A stretch of DNA of 64,000 nucleotides from Mytilus edulis (GCF_963676685.1 NC_092350.1:4887486-4951485); one strand, 5' to 3'. Counted from the first letter of the stretch, positions 1 through 12,282 are shown. Translations and numbers: made by a program. The notes: generated by a model not told the origin, from the letters alone.

Positions 1-54
1 ACTTCATTTATAATTCTTGTGCAAGAAGAGAGTTGTTCAATTCTTATAACTGCA

Positions 55-135
55 AAACGGTGACCTATAATTTTTATCGTCTATGTCATTTGATCCTATT
101 GAATAGTTGTCTCATTGACATTCATACACGTATTT
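55..135 (+). repeat. Decayed family A dispersed repeat
   Basis: Carries the family A landmarks in order: a run reading acggtgacctataat, then tgtcat, then gttgtctcattgacat. It is a degraded copy of the repeat seen better at 11090-11362. Confidence 0.5.
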
Positions 136-451
136 CTATAGAAATATATATCAATAAAACACAATACCAATCTAATGTTCATATCTCCGACGACGAACTC
201 CTAAAAGGATAACAATATAGCTATTAATACACCAACAAATATCTCTTTATGTTTGTGTTTTAAAAACATTTACCGCATTTTTAAGACAATTACTTAATTG
301 ACTCCGAGTCATTTTAAAATAACTTTATTCAAATAAAAGTATATCATAGCTAGAAACCTTTTTGCCTTATTTCTAATTTATACGCTTTATTAGTTTGTTT
401 ATATATAAGACATGAAATTTACTAACAAAATGCCTATATTTGAAATTGTAG

Positions 452-864
452 CTCTTTGAAGCGAAGTTGGCATGTGATGGATCCTGCAAACCCGTTTAAC
501 AACCTTATGGAAAGATGTGATTGCTGGGAAGAAGTCAAAAGTATTGCTGAAATTTGTCTTGCTAAACCTCTACTTAATGACCTACGTGGTGATGTAGGTT
601 GGATCTGACAATAAACACTGGCAGTGTAACTACAGGTTACCGTGTGAAAGGGGCATACGTTATGCAGTCAGTCATATTTTTTTTAAATCATTTACACGTA
701 GTATTTGGTTCATGTCACTAAAATATATACTTTGTCACATGTGATATTTAACTTTTCTTATATAGGAAAATAAGCGCCTTCCTGATATCGAAACAGCTCT
801 GACATTCTATTTTCGTTCCGTGGAAGGCAGAAGCACATGTCGAGATTATGTTGCTGATATGTAA
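452..864 (+). CDS. 3' end of an OAS-like (2'-5'-oligoadenylate synthetase-like) gene, two exons
   Basis: Two exons join in frame. Exon 452-593 follows an acceptor (attgtag) and reads, from 453, a peptide containing RSWHVMDPANPFNNL, then WEEVKSIAEICLAKPLL. It leaves through a GTAGGT donor at 594. Exon 766-864 follows tatag and reads ENKRLPDIETALTFYF and onward to Met-TAA at 862-864. Both junctions are phase 0. The W-x-V-x-DPANP-x-NN pattern followed by W-x3-V-x3-A and a PLL is what I know from the C-terminal domain of OAS proteins, cytosolic nucleotidyltransferases that sense dsRNA and make 2-5A. The catalytic domain would lie to the left, outside the window. If the donor is skipped, translation stops at 606-608. 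It could instead be the C-terminus of another OAS/cGAS-fold nucleotidyltransferase. Confidence 0.55.
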
Positions 865-1018
865 AATTAAAGTCATAGTATCCTGTAAAAAGTATTTCGT
901 CTACATTGTTGAAGTCAGGTAATTTATGTTCTCCCACTCAAATGGACACATTGAAATGATTTTATTTTGAGAATCAATATTCTTTGACGCATCTTCTCTG
1001 CGAAAACAGATTAACATA

Positions 1019-1215
1019 GATGAGGCTGTTAATTTTCTCGTTTGAATTGTTTTACATTGTCATTTCGGGGCCTTTTATTGCTGACTATGCGGTATGTGAT
1101 TTGCTCATTGTTGAAGGCCGTACGGTGACCTATAGTTGTTAATTTCTGTGTCATGTTGGTCTCTTGTGGAGATTTGTCTCATTGGCAATCATACCATATC
1201 TTCTTTTTTATTATG
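1019..1215 (+). repeat. Family A dispersed repeat
   Basis: Contains the full 3' module of the family: tttctcgtttgaattgtttt, a cggggccttttat segment, ttgttgaaggccgtacggtg, and the terminal gttgtctcattggcaatcat ending in a T-rich tail. No coding capacity seen. Confidence 0.85.
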
Positions 1216-2239
1216 TTGTTTACTGCTGTTTTTAAAATTACAAGCTTTCAACAAGAACATATACATTAATATTTTATGAATTAGGGCACTGGAAAAAAGA
1301 TAAATGTTGTTTACTCTAGTATTTCTAATTGCTGAATTTGTATATTCTTTCATACTTGTAAGAATATGAAATACGTTTTCACTTTTTAATTGTGATAGCG
1401 ATTATGTAGCGTTGAGCTCTTTTGAATTATACTTTTTTCTGTGTTTTGTTTAATGACATCACACCTTGCAGTGCGCTATATTGGTTTTAGATATTATTAC
1501 AAGATAGTTATATTTTCGGATGCAACTTATTTGGATAAGACAGGTTTAAGTTTGTAAAAAAAACTGTTATGGACATTATCTTGTTATTTCATAACTCATT
1601 TCATAGAAAGTCATACTATGTTAATTTACTTTCTAAATTTACTGTATTTAATTTTCTTAGAGTAGGTTAGCTCTTAACTTGTAAAAGAATTAGCGGATGC
1701 AAGACAGAAAGAAAATTGGTAACCTACTTTGTTTAGATTAACACTAAAAACAAAAACGTTTTTAATCATAATTTACTTATCTGGTTATGTCAAATTATTC
1801 GTGTTTTTTAAAGAATCGTTCGTTTTGCGATAATTTCTTATGATATTTGATGAATAAAAGACAGATAACATGATGCGAATCGTATATTCTTTTCTTACTT
1901 GAAATCCGTGTGATTTGTACAGTCCTTATCAATTTTCTAAATTTTATTATCTCAGTTTAACATATTTCAAAAATTATTTTCATTAAACAGGTACACAACG
2001 TTATAATTGATGCAATTAGCAGCTGGTACTTCATTGTAACCTTTTTTATCCGACACATTGGGGGACCAGAATAAAATATCTGATTAAGCAGGGTGTCGGA
2101 ATATTCAGGTTTTTTCTGCAAATGCATATTTTAAGAATAGGAAAATGTGTCGGTTAAAACATGAGGTTGGAATACTCAGTAGTCGGACTACACTGCAATA
2201 CAATACACTTTTGCATCGAGTTAATGTCTTACTGGAATC
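1216..2239. other. AT-rich spacer, nothing recognised
   Basis: No open frame of note. Around 2048-2190 there are two stretches with a tgtcgg motif (agggtgtcggaat and atgtgtcggttaa) that may be an old repeat, but I cannot define its ends. Confidence 0.4.
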
Positions 2240-5200
2240 ATTTTAAATAAATTAAAATTAAAACTTGATGAAATACGAAGAGGTCCGGGTATATTGATAA
2301 TGCATATAAATACTATAAAAAGTGAAGAATTTAATAATGCTTTTAAAATTTGGTGGGAAACCTGGAAAATTGAAAAAAGTAGGTTCGAAAAAATTCAAGA
2401 TTGGTGGGATGTAACAAAATCACAAATAAAAAAGTTAACAATGGAAGTAAGTAAAATATTAAACAAAAATTCTCAAAAAAGTTATATTATCAACCTTGAA
2501 AAGAAATTAGAAAAGCTCAAATTAAATAGTACTACTTCTGGGGAGATTGAAAATAAGATATCAGAAATAGAATTACTAATTAAAAATTACTATGAGAACA
2601 AATCTGAGGCGTCTAAAAATAAAGGCGCGTGTAAAATGGGCAGAAGAAGGGGAAAAATCGTCGAGCTACTTCTTCAACCTCGAAAAGCAAAACGAAAAAA
2701 ATAAATTATGGAGTCGAATTAAAACAGATAATGGACATTTTAAATACAATATAGACGAAATACTAAATGAACAAGTTAAATTCTACTCAAATTTATTTAG
2801 CTCCGAGGGATGGAATTTGGAAAGTGCTAAAGATTTAACCAGTCACATCGAAAATAAACTAAACGATGACGACTAAAAATTACTTGACCGCGATATTACT
2901 GCGGAGGAAATAATGAAAGTTCTAAAAATTATAAAAACAAATAAATCCCCAGGGGAGGACGGGATCATATCTGAATTTTATGTATTATTTTGGAATATCA
3001 TACAAGAAGAATTTTGTACGTTATTGCAAGAAATATTTAATGACAAAACATTGTCGGACTCGCAATATAAAGGAGTTTTAACATTATTATTTAAGGGCGG
3101 GGAACGGGAAAATATACGAAACTGGCGCCCTCTTACTCTACTGAATTGCGATTATAAAATTATAGCTAAAATACTAGCAGAAAGATTAAAAATAGTCCTT
3201 CCTAAGCTTATACATCCCGACCAAAAAGGGTTTGTAAAAGACATATAACGGAGGCGAATAGAATGATACAGGATATCATAAAATATATTGATGTTGAAGA
3301 TGAAGAGGGTATTATTGTCTTTTTAGACCAACAAAAGGCCTTTGATAGGATGGACTGGGGATGGCTAGATTTCGTTATGAAGGAATTTAATTTGGGGGAC
3401 AATTTTCGTGGTTGGGTTCAAATGCTATTAAAAAGTGCTAAGACGTGTATTAAAACAAATGGCTACGTCTCAAAATATTTTTCAATTTCTAGATCAGCCA
3501 GGCAGGGGTGTCCTATAGCCCCCTTTTTATATATATTACAGGCAGAGCCCTTGGCCTGTGCAATAAGGGCAGAAAAAGGAAATTCAAGGCATTATATTGC
3601 CTGGGGAAGAAAATGGGGAGCGAATAGAAACCAAATTAAATATGTTTGCAGACGACACGCAATTATTTAATGAAAATGAAAGTTCTGTAAAAAAATCTTT
3701 TGAAATATTAGACAAGTCATCGGGTTCTAAAATTAATTACGAAAAGACTAAGGGAATAAATATTGGCGCAAATAAACGCAGACGACCTACTTTTGAAAAG
3801 ATAAGCTGGACAACAGATAACATAAAAACACTAGGTATTCACCATGGTTATAACATTGACAATGACAAAATTTGGAAATCAATATTAGAAAAAGTACAAA
3901 ATTGTGTACACGTCTGGAAAAGTCGAAAATTGACTTACTCTGGAAAAGTCCTTATTATTAAAAAATTTAATTATATCAGTGTGTGGATATGAGTTAGAAA
4001 TAAGAGGTATACCCGAAAAAAAAACAAAAAAGAATTGAATAAGATAATATGGAATTTTATTTGGGATGGGAAAGTGAATCAAGTAGACCGGAAGGTTTGT
4101 TGTTTAGATGTTAAAAAGAGGGGCATGGGGATGGTAAATTTAGATAGTTGGATAGAAAGTAAATATATCAAATCTTTATATTCGATATTACATAAGCCAT
4201 TATCTAGTTGGAATGCAATAGGTAAATTTTGGTTAAAAAATGTGATAAGAAATTTGAGGATGAACTTTTTCTGTGTAAATGTTCTGACCTTTCAGGTCTT
4301 GAGATAAAAAAAACTACCACATTATTACAAAAGCGCTTTACAATCGTGGTCAAAATTGACTAAGATCACACAGGGTATATTTAACGAAATGGAAGTAAAG
4401 AAACAGCGATTATTTGGAAACTCAAATATTTTATTTCAGGGCAAATCTTTATTTTATTCTTCCTTTTCAAAAAGTCAGATCAAAACTATTGGTGATATAT
4501 GGGACGATAATACTAAAGATTTTAAATCGTGCAATGAAGTATATAGACAATTAATAGATAAACGTAATTGTATTTCGGAATATTCACGAATTAAAAGTTC
4601 CATACCACAAACATTCATGCAAATTTTTAAAAATAACAATGATCAACCTGCTTTAAAAAGCAACAAAATAAAAATGTCTTAAAACCTTGAATTTTTAAAT
4701 CCAGACAATAAAATTATTAAAATCAAGGATTTGACATTAAAATATGTTCAATTAAACATTAGCATAACTGAGACCCCTAAGTGTCAAACAAAATGGGAAA
4801 ATTTGTATAGCGAGTATATAAATTGGGAAAAAATTTGGCTAAATCTAAGTAAAATGAATATTAATAGAAAAGTTAAAGAATTTCAATGGAAATGTATACA
4901 CAGGATTATATATACAGAAAACAGACTGAAAATAATGCACATGTCAAATGGAAAATGTCACTTATGTGATGAAATTAATAATATTGAAACTCTTGAGCAT
5001 TTATTTTATCAATGTATCAATGTTAAACCATTGATAGAAACGGTTGTTAGAAATTTACAACTTTGTAACCTTATAAGCGACGAGGTTCTCGTTGAAAAAA
5101 ATATTTTATTAGGAACTTGTACAGAGAATTCGAATAATTCCATTGTTAATGCAATAATAAATTATTTCAAATGGGCTATTTGGAAAATACGTAATAAATG

Positions 5201-5340
5201 AAAATTCGATAAAATTAAACTGAATGTACAGTATACAGGCTTTGCTAAAACTGCACATGAAAAACGAATTAAAATTTCTTCTGCTACGCTCGGATATAAA
5301 GTATATATGCAAAACGAAAATTAAACTCTTTATCGAAAAA
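2240..5340 (+). mobile_element. 5'-truncated, degenerate L1/Tx1-type LINE
   Basis: Pieces of one non-LTR retrotransposon ORF2 can be followed through about seven frame changes between 2294 and 5201. It starts at the end of the endonuclease (EIRRGPG just before 2294), then the linker. The reverse transcriptase follows: KSPGEDGI and NWRPLTLLNCDYKIIAK near 2950-3180, DQQKAFDRMDW (motif A) near 3330-3360, ARQGCPIAPFLY (motif B) near 3495-3540, and FADDTQLF (catalytic motif C) near 3640-3670. The C-terminal zinc-knuckle is CHLCDEINNIETLEHLFYQC, near 4960-5020. The order and wording fit the L1/Tx1 group. Frameshifts and internal stops make it dead. The 5' end is lost, as usual for aborted target-primed insertion; the 3' end is not sharply defined. 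Confidence 0.9.
2294..5201 (+). pseudogene. LINE ORF2 (endonuclease end, reverse transcriptase, zinc-knuckle), broken
   Basis: The readable segments are 2294-2704, 2592-2876, 2913-3248, 3263-3670, 3597-3992, 4035-4307, 4356-4682 and 4731-5201. Each overlaps or abuts the next in another frame, so the break count is at least seven. The reverse transcriptase would have copied element RNA onto nicked chromosomal DNA. The catalytic Asp pair in FADD survives, but the frame does not. Confidence 0.85.
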
Positions 5341-5887
5341 ATTTAGGAAGATGTACTTAGTTCTACTGCTCTAAACGAAAGGTGTGTTCGATTCCATATA
5401 TACTTATCTTATTGTATCTTGTGTATAAAGTAGTGAACAATATGTTATTATAACAGAAAGAAAAAACAATATTTTGTATTGTAATTATTATTTAAATCTA
5501 TGTCTGTGCATATTAGTTACATTAGTAAACCACATATATTATGCTTCGTAATACATTTGTACTCACCACATGTGCTTTATCCTTTTTTTATAATCCATAA
5601 ATATATATTAAAGAATACTTTCAAATTATGTTCAATCATATCAAAATTCTTCAAGTCAAACTATAACTTATTTTCGCAATCAAATTTTAAAGTATTTCCA
5701 GTTTAAATCAACACATGTTTGTTCAGTGAACCGGATATACGATAGTGATTTTATACAGTGATGCTTATCAGGTGTGAAAATCAATTGTATTGGTTATTAA
5801 AATATAATTATGTATGTAAAACTATTGTATAAACTCATTTGATATTTTCCCTGGTCAAATGAGACTGTTAAAATACAGGGGCCCCTA

Positions 5888-6115
5888 CACAGGTAAAATA
5901 GCTACGGACGTTTCACGGCCGTGGTAATAAACGTCCGTAAAACATCCGTAATACGGATGTATTACGGATGAAACGGTTACGTCCGTAAAACGTCTGTAAA
6001 AATACATCCGTAAAACGTACGTGTAAAAACTGACGTAAAACGGATTGTCCGTTTCACGGACGTATCGTAAACATACGTATTACGGACGTTTCTACAACAT
6101 CCGTATTACGGCTGT
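5888..6115 (+). repeat. Left terminus with subterminal repeats of a CACAG-type DNA transposon
   Basis: Begins CACAGGTAAAATAGCTACGG. For over 200 bp it is built from variants of ACGTCCGTAAAAC and CATCCGTAATACGG in both orientations. Dense subterminal repeats of this sort are transposase-binding sites in CACTA (EnSpm) and similar elements. The mirror-image terminus lies at 20040-20287. Confidence 0.75.
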
Positions 6116-6666
6116 ATCATATTCAAAGATGTAAAAGTACCATGCATGATATACGCACGACTGCTTATACATGTATAAAGTAAAATTCTTAACTTGCTTT
6201 CAACATTCTGCATGCCAGACATACATATGTATAGTGAATCTCTGCTTCAAGGCTATAACTTTAAATATTTGCATAATATGAGTACATACATGACATACAT
6301 GTACATGTACTAATATAATTTTTTATTATTAAAATAATTAACTTTTGTTCATTATGAACATCCATTCGCAACTACCCTATATTTTAAGCCTAGAAATAGC
6401 GTACCAATTATCAATAAGCACTGTTAATGTCAGAATTTCTCTCCCATCAGCCCAAAGAGTCAATGAAAAATATGTAAAATGTAAAATAAAAAAAAATCCC
6501 TACCTATCCTATTTTTTCAAAGATGTAATAGCTGAATAGCATGAACACAGATATTATTTTATTTGACCTAATTACAAAAAAAAGAAATTGAAAAAAATCT
6601 TTCTATATTTTTTTCTAAAGGTTGTAATTACAATTAAGTTGAATTATAAATACAAAGAGTGCTTGG

Positions 6667-6793
6667 CAGTGGCAGATCCAAGGGGTCCGGGGGTTGGAAC
6701 CCCCCCTTTTTTTTGGCCGATCAATGCATATGAATTGGGACATATAGTTGGACCCCCCCCCCCCTGTTTTTAAAATGGCTGGATCTGCCCCTG
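6667..6793. mobile_element. 127-bp MITE, CAGTGGCRGATCCA family
   Basis: Inverted ends CAGTGGCAGATCCA (6667) and TGGATCTGCCCCTG (to 6793). The interior has opposed G-run and C-run tracts. The flanks cttgg and ctggg suggest a 5-bp target duplication with one mismatch. Related copies are at 8905-8990 and 39526-39662. Confidence 0.7.
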
Positions 6794-6839
6794 CTGGGTG
6801 TCTTTCAAACAACCAACTAATCATGCTAATGATGGATGG

Positions 6840-8860
6840 TTAAATAATTGCCATAAAAGCAGTTAAAACAATATAAAACATCTAACATTTAACATTATTT
6901 GCAATGCTTGAGCAAAAATGACTGTAGTCTATGTATATATTGTACAAGGCTGAATTAAAATTACCTCATACCAGGTTTCACCAATGGCAATAGACCGGAC
7001 TGTTGTCTAATATACTTGATTGTTGATCATTCTGATTATCTGTCCAAGTACAAAACTATTGCTAACAAGAAATTGCACATGAGCATATAGAAAGTACCTG
7101 AAAAGTTTCAGATTGTTTAATGTCTGAAGTAGTTTCTACTGTTCAATGAGGATCATAAGATGCAGGGGGAAGGAAACACTCTTATCATGTTTTAATCACA
7201 ACAACCAATGCAATAGTCACATGGTGTTCCTTCGTCCCTTATACATTTTGTACCCGCCCTTTAATATATTAAAGCCCTTAGAATGTATATGTTAAAGTAG
7301 TCTCAGAATCAATGTATGTAGAATAATGCCGGTAACATTAAAATGTTATCATACATTTATCCTCCTTTGGTGTGGAATAAGAGCAAATTACCTGCTAAGC
7401 TTCTATTTTATTGTGGGACTATGGGAAGAAAGGGGTACTATTTAAAGTATTTTTAAGCAAGACAGAAAATTAAAGATATTATCATTAAAGTACAGGGCCT
7501 TTTGCTGTAGGTCTATTGTTAACGATGAAATTGGAAAGAGGATACCAATTACATTAATTTATAACAAAAAATACAATCAAACGAGATAAGACAGAGAATA
7601 AAAGATAAAAATATCAATATTTAAAGTCCCTTTAAACTTACCATTAAACATAAACTGACTGATCCGGAAATTTGTATAAAGGGATGGGGGGGGGGGGCAC
7701 TGACTGTTAAAAAAACAGGCCCCACTAGTCATGCCATGTACTAGCGAACAGTTCGGAACTTCCCGTGGCATCTCAAAATTTGGCAACCTACATCTCAATT
7801 GCAAATTTAGTAAGTACAATTTTGACTTGATTCGACATATTGACAAACATGATAACATAAGTGACACACTGACGACATTAAAAGATCAATGTAGGATAAA
7901 AAAAATTAAATCAAATAGTTTAGGGGTGTGGTGGATGGGTAAACATTGCTGCAAGTTTTGCTTATCTCACATCAATTTTACATGTATATTCAATCATTTT
8001 TTTCCAAAATTAAGTAAAGAAGGTGGGGGAGGGGGGGGGGGGGGGGGGGCAGTGAAAAAACTATGTTAATTAAGTTTTGTTTATTCCACATTGAACTTTT
8101 GATGTCGTCCACAAGATCTTGTGAGCTTAACGTTGAATATAGGAGGAGAATTATAAAACAAAATATATTGTCAAGTCCAAAATTTAGCCATTTCAAGGAT
8201 CTATCAGGCTGATAATGTAGCACTGGCTATTATTAGAATCTTAATTGTATCGAGTAAATCAAGGAGACAGTAGGAAAACTTATAAGATGTTTCCTAATAA
8301 TCATGATTACAAAAGAGCTTGACACGAATTTTTAACTGAAGGTCTGTCCGATTGGTAAAATTTTGATTGCACTTCAATGAATACATAAGTGACCCCCCCC
8401 CCCCTTCCTCCCCCGCCCATAATAAGTGTCCAAGACTTTAATTCTTCTCTGATTTAAGCTAGGATGTGTATAGTAAGTAAGTCAGTAATTTTGATTGGTT
8501 TGAAATCCAAAATCATAGGATTGATACCAAGACAATACACATTGGTTATACACCAACATCATGACAAACATACAGACATATATATCATACCAAATTCATA
8601 AAGATTGTACTATATATATATACACAGCCATGTATCACCATCATTGTTGGTGATCCGATGGATAAATCTAACTTAGACGTTCTTATACATATAATAATTT
8701 CTGTGACTGTATCTTGCATTAATTTGTACTGAACAATAACATCTCCATGGCTTATATATCATGTAATGTAGTACGACGCTAGATTAAAAGTATATAAAAC
8801 TGACGAGGAAAGGTAACACACGGCCACCGAAAACTTTATTCATTGTGAGGCCCAGGTGGT
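6840..8860. other. Non-coding stretch with poly-G/poly-C tracts
   Basis: No gene found. Long G runs occur at 7684-7697 and 8023-8049 and a C run at 8393-8404; apparent proteins across them are glycine or proline artefacts of the homopolymers. Confidence 0.5.
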
Positions 8861-8890
8861 CGTGTGGTCTAGCCGGCGGGACGGCTACAA
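8850..8890 (+). mobile_element. Truncated tRNA-derived SINE head with pol III A box
   Basis: TGGTCTAGCCGG at 8865-8876 fits the RNA polymerase III A-box pattern TRGYNNANNNG, within a tRNA-like context (gtggtcgtgtggtctagccgg). The B box that should follow about 35 bases later is absent, because a CAGTGG-family element begins at about 8890. No tRNA fold can be completed, so this is a SINE fragment rather than a tRNA gene. Confidence 0.5.
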
Positions 8891-8894
8891 AAAG

Positions 8895-8990
8895 GGGGGG
8901 GGGGGGTAGGGGGGGGTTCTAACTATGTCCCCCTGCAAATACATTGATCGTCCCAAAAAGGGGGGTCCAACCCCCCTGGATCCGCCACTG
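8895..8990 (-). mobile_element. One-ended CAGTGGCGGATCCAG-family element
   Basis: Read on the minus strand it starts CAGTGGCGGATCCAG (8990 down to 8976). It follows the 6667 copy through the G/C-rich part and the gatcaatg segment; the other end is missing or lost in a G run. Confidence 0.65.
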
Positions 8991-9798
8991 ATGTATGATA
9001 ATGTCATGTAGGCCTATGTCTCCGATTCATTTCTTCATAGTTTTATATAAAGCGGCTGTGACTGATTTGTAGACAAATCCTTGTTTATAACAGAGGCCTA
9101 TTTTAAAATACTCAGTGTACCACTTCTGAACTTTTTTGTATTTATTTTCAATACTTAAATCCCCATTCTTGATTCCAGACCGGGTTCCGGACTAACTCTC
9201 AATCATATACGTAAATGATCGTAAAGTGTATTCTCGAAAGCTTGACAAATGGAATACGAAAACCCGGAAAAATCACCGTTGCCGTTTTTTACACTATGAC
9301 GCAACTCCATCCATGGACGCTCGTCGGCTGCTGGCTGAATTCATGTTTTACAGTTAAAAAGAATGGAAAGATGTATACTAGTCTGATAGATAATACGAGG
9401 ACCTCTGGTTTTTCAAAACTGTTGGATCAACAAGTTATTATAAACAGATAAATTGAAATGGTTTGCTTGTCGATTAACTTGAAGAAACCGGGTTTTAAAC
9501 AAGAAAGTTGTGTGTCTTTTTGATGGATTATTTACATACCCGCTATTTTGTACTTGGAAAGCGCACCGAAAGGTAAATATTATCATGCAAATATTTAAGA
9601 AGATGCTAGTGGTATACTTTTCACGAAAAAACATTTGAATTTATAAATTTCATCGCATGCAAACCCGAAAATAAGTCTGACAAACATTGCAAAGATCAGA
9701 AGATTGGCAAGAACGGACGCAAGTCAACTCGACCCACTGCCAAAACGGCCTACTTTTTTAACAACACGTCTCCCTTTCTAAAAATGTCCCACTCTTGT

Positions 9799-10060
9799 TA
9801 AGGGAGCTACCATGTGAGTTTTATTGGAGGTGGGGGGTCACCATGTCACAGGCACTTGTCTCAGAAAAAAAATTCCCTATATACCTTAATATAATACATA
9901 TTTAATACATATATATAGGATTTTTTTTTCTGAGACAAGTGCTTGGATGTTATTTGAAAAATATGCGGAAATGGAGTTCTGTCAACTTTTTAAAAAAAAT
10001 GCAGGATAACATTTTTATCGTAGCCCCCACCCCATAAAAGTCAAGTGGTGGCTTCCTTAC
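9799..10060. mobile_element. MITE, AAGGGAGCTACCA family, carrying a nested MITE
   Basis: The left end (taagggagctaccatgtgag) and right end (aagtggtggcttccttac) are inverted copies. A second member is at 12283-12591. The interior repeats the idea of a host of C/G runs next to the ends. It is interrupted by the palindrome at 9852-9942. Confidence 0.75.
9852..9942. mobile_element. 91-bp palindromic MITE nested in the 9799-10060 element
   Basis: The ends GCACTTGTCTCAGAAAAAAA and its reverse complement face each other around an AT-rich loop. Arms of about 25 bp are essentially perfect, so the insertion is young relative to its host element. Confidence 0.75.
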
Positions 10061-10244
10061 CAACTCGTCCTGCTTTAAAAAAAAAATTGCCCTACTTTAT
10101 ATAAAAATGGTTAAAATCTGTAAAATATACTCCTGCAAAGAATGGCCTTGCCCAAATGAATATAATTAATATTTAATTTATATAAAAAATAAAAGTCTGC
10201 AAATTTGCCCTTATTTACATAAATTTGTACTTATCTAGACTACC

Positions 10245-10388
10245 TAGTTCAAATAATTATGACTTCTTGAAAGGCTATTACATTTTTTTTATTTGACGCC
10301 TTACTGTACGCCTTACTGTACATTAGAGTAAAGCGTCCAAAAAATAATATTATAATAGCCTTTCAAGACGTCATAATAATTTGGACTA
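10245..10388. mobile_element. 144-bp MITE with 10-bp target duplication (Mutator-like)
   Basis: Inverted termini of about 36 bp start TAGTTCAAATAATTATGAC on the left and TAGTCCAAATTATTATGAC on the right (minus strand). Both are flanked by the perfect direct repeat CTAGACTACC (10235-10244 and 10389-10398). A duplication of 9-10 bp is the hallmark of Mutator-like transposases. Confidence 0.8.
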
Positions 10389-10437
10389 CTAGACTACCCA
10401 GAAATTAGAAAACACTGATATAAAAATTTAATATACA

Positions 10438-10790
10438 TAAAATTGATAATGGAAATGGGGAATGTGTCAAAGAGACAACAACCCGACCATAAAGCAGACA
10501 ACAGCAGAAGGTCACCAACATGTCTTCAATGCAGCAAGAAATTCCGGAGGCGTCCATCAGCTGGCCCCTAAACAAATATATATACTAGTTCAGTGATAAT
10601 GAACGCCATACTAAACATGCTAAACTCCAAATTGTACACAAGAAACTAAAATTAAAAATAGTACAAGACTAACAAAGGCCAGAGGCTCCTGACTTGGGAC
10701 AGGCGCAAAATTCAAGCGGGGTTAAACATGTTTATGAGATCTTAACCCTCCCCCTATACATGTACCTCTAGCCAATGCAGATGTATGATA
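10438..10790 (-). mobile_element. 5'-truncated Naiad (Penelope-like) 3' tail
   Basis: Matches the 3' part of the element at 22478-26486 over its whole length, including the landmarks gaatggaaatggggaatgtg, agagacaacaacccgacc, actaacaaaggccagaggct and the final ccctccccctat. It stops before the SECIS-like region. Confidence 0.85.
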
Positions 10791-11089
10791 TCTATTGATT
10801 TAAATTGATGTGTCATTTCTGAAACCATGATCATGATGATTGTGGATTCATATTTACTAGAACACACCCGCGAAATCGCGGGCAATCAGAGCGTGGTTGA
10901 AAGTACGTAAAGTGTTGTAGGAAGAATTTTGCAAAAATGACTGAAGAATTTCAGGAAAAGTATCAAAAGTCATAGGTATACTTGGGGACAGGAAAATGTT
11001 TTTTTTTATCTCTCCTTTTTTTCCCAAATTCCCATTTTTTTGTTTTCTATTAATTTCAATATGATCATACATTTAGTATATTAAGAACA

Positions 11090-11362
11090 TTCAAGTCAGG
11101 AGCTTGTGATTCAGTGGTTGTCGTTTGTTTATGTCTTACATATTCTTTTTGTTCGTGTTTTTTGTACATAAATAAGGCCGTTAGTTTTCTCGTTTGAATT
11201 GTTTTACATTGCATTTCGGGGCCTTTTATAGCTGACTTTGCGGTATGGGCTTTGCTCATTGTTGAAGGCCGTACGGTGACCTATAGTTGTTAATTTCTGT
11301 GTCTTTTTGGTCTCTTGTGGAAAGTTGTCTCATTGGCAATCATACCACACCTTCTTTTTTTT
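11090..11362 (+). repeat. Family A dispersed repeat, long copy
   Basis: Best copy in the window. It runs from agtcaggagcttgtgattca through gttttctcgtttgaattg and cggggccttttatagctgac to gttgtctcattggcaatcat and a T tail. Confidence 0.9.
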
Positions 11363-11555
11363 TGTTATAATAATTTTTTGTTAAAGATTTAATTGATGGA
11401 GAATTTCAGAAAAGGTATCAACAGTCATTGACTTTTGGACAGGACAATTGTTTTCCTAGCCCTGCTTCTCCTTTATTTTTCAAAAATTCCCATTTTTTTT
11501 AATTTCTATTTACATAAATAACACATGCATACTTTTAGCGCTGAACATTCATTAC

Positions 11556-11724
11556 TATAAATAAAGTGTATTCGCTTTTTACTTTCAATTTTCAGGTTAC
11601 TAATCGATCCACGGCGGTCATTTCTATATTATATAGACTCTCTCTCTTTTAAGTTTACTCTGTGACCGCTGTGGATAGTAAACTTGAAAAAGATAGCAGA
11701 TAGAAAATACACTTTATATGTATG
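11556..11724. mobile_element. Palindromic MITE
   Basis: The arms start ataaataaagtgtatt on the left and, in reverse complement, catataaagtgtattt on the right. They meet around gatccacggcggtca and tgaccgctgtggat. Imperfect arms of roughly 70 bp. Confidence 0.65.
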
Positions 11725-12282
11725 GTCAAAGAATACAGAAAAACTCAAACCGGAAGTCTAATATGACTTAAAATTTCGCCCAATGACGGAATCAATATCC
11801 GGATGCGTTTTTTCTTGTTTTTCTCCCAAAATAACTCAATCTGAATAATCATAAAAATGGATGACAAATGCGACTATGCACTGTACCTATAGGACACAGA
11901 GGCATGATGATTACTTTATTGTGGAAAGAAGAGAAGCGACACCCAAAATAAGGTCTTCTCGTTTAATAGTATAGATTATTAAATTATTATGTACATGTAA
12001 TTTATGTATTTATTTAGTGTATCATAATCTATTTGAACTTTTTTTTAGCTTACTCAAAATCAAGCTGTTTGGGCCTCCTCTTGTACATGGGAAGTGCACT
12101 CCTTGAGAAGGTGAAAGGTCTGCTTTACATGTACGTAATGTTAATATAAAAATACAAAAAATGTGGTGATCATGGTGATAGTGAATGAGAAAATAGAGGA
12201 ATTTTTAAAAGTGTAAATTCACTTTTTTCCACTTATAAATCTGTCATATTGTAATTATGATAATAATGTTTAAATTACATAA

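Noticed and set aside
7731-8223. Frames with poly-Gly or poly-Pro ends
   Set aside because: They run into homopolymer G/C tracts and have no other protein-like feature.
8865-8890. tRNA gene
   Set aside because: Only an A box is present; no B box, anticodon arm or acceptor pairing can be completed.
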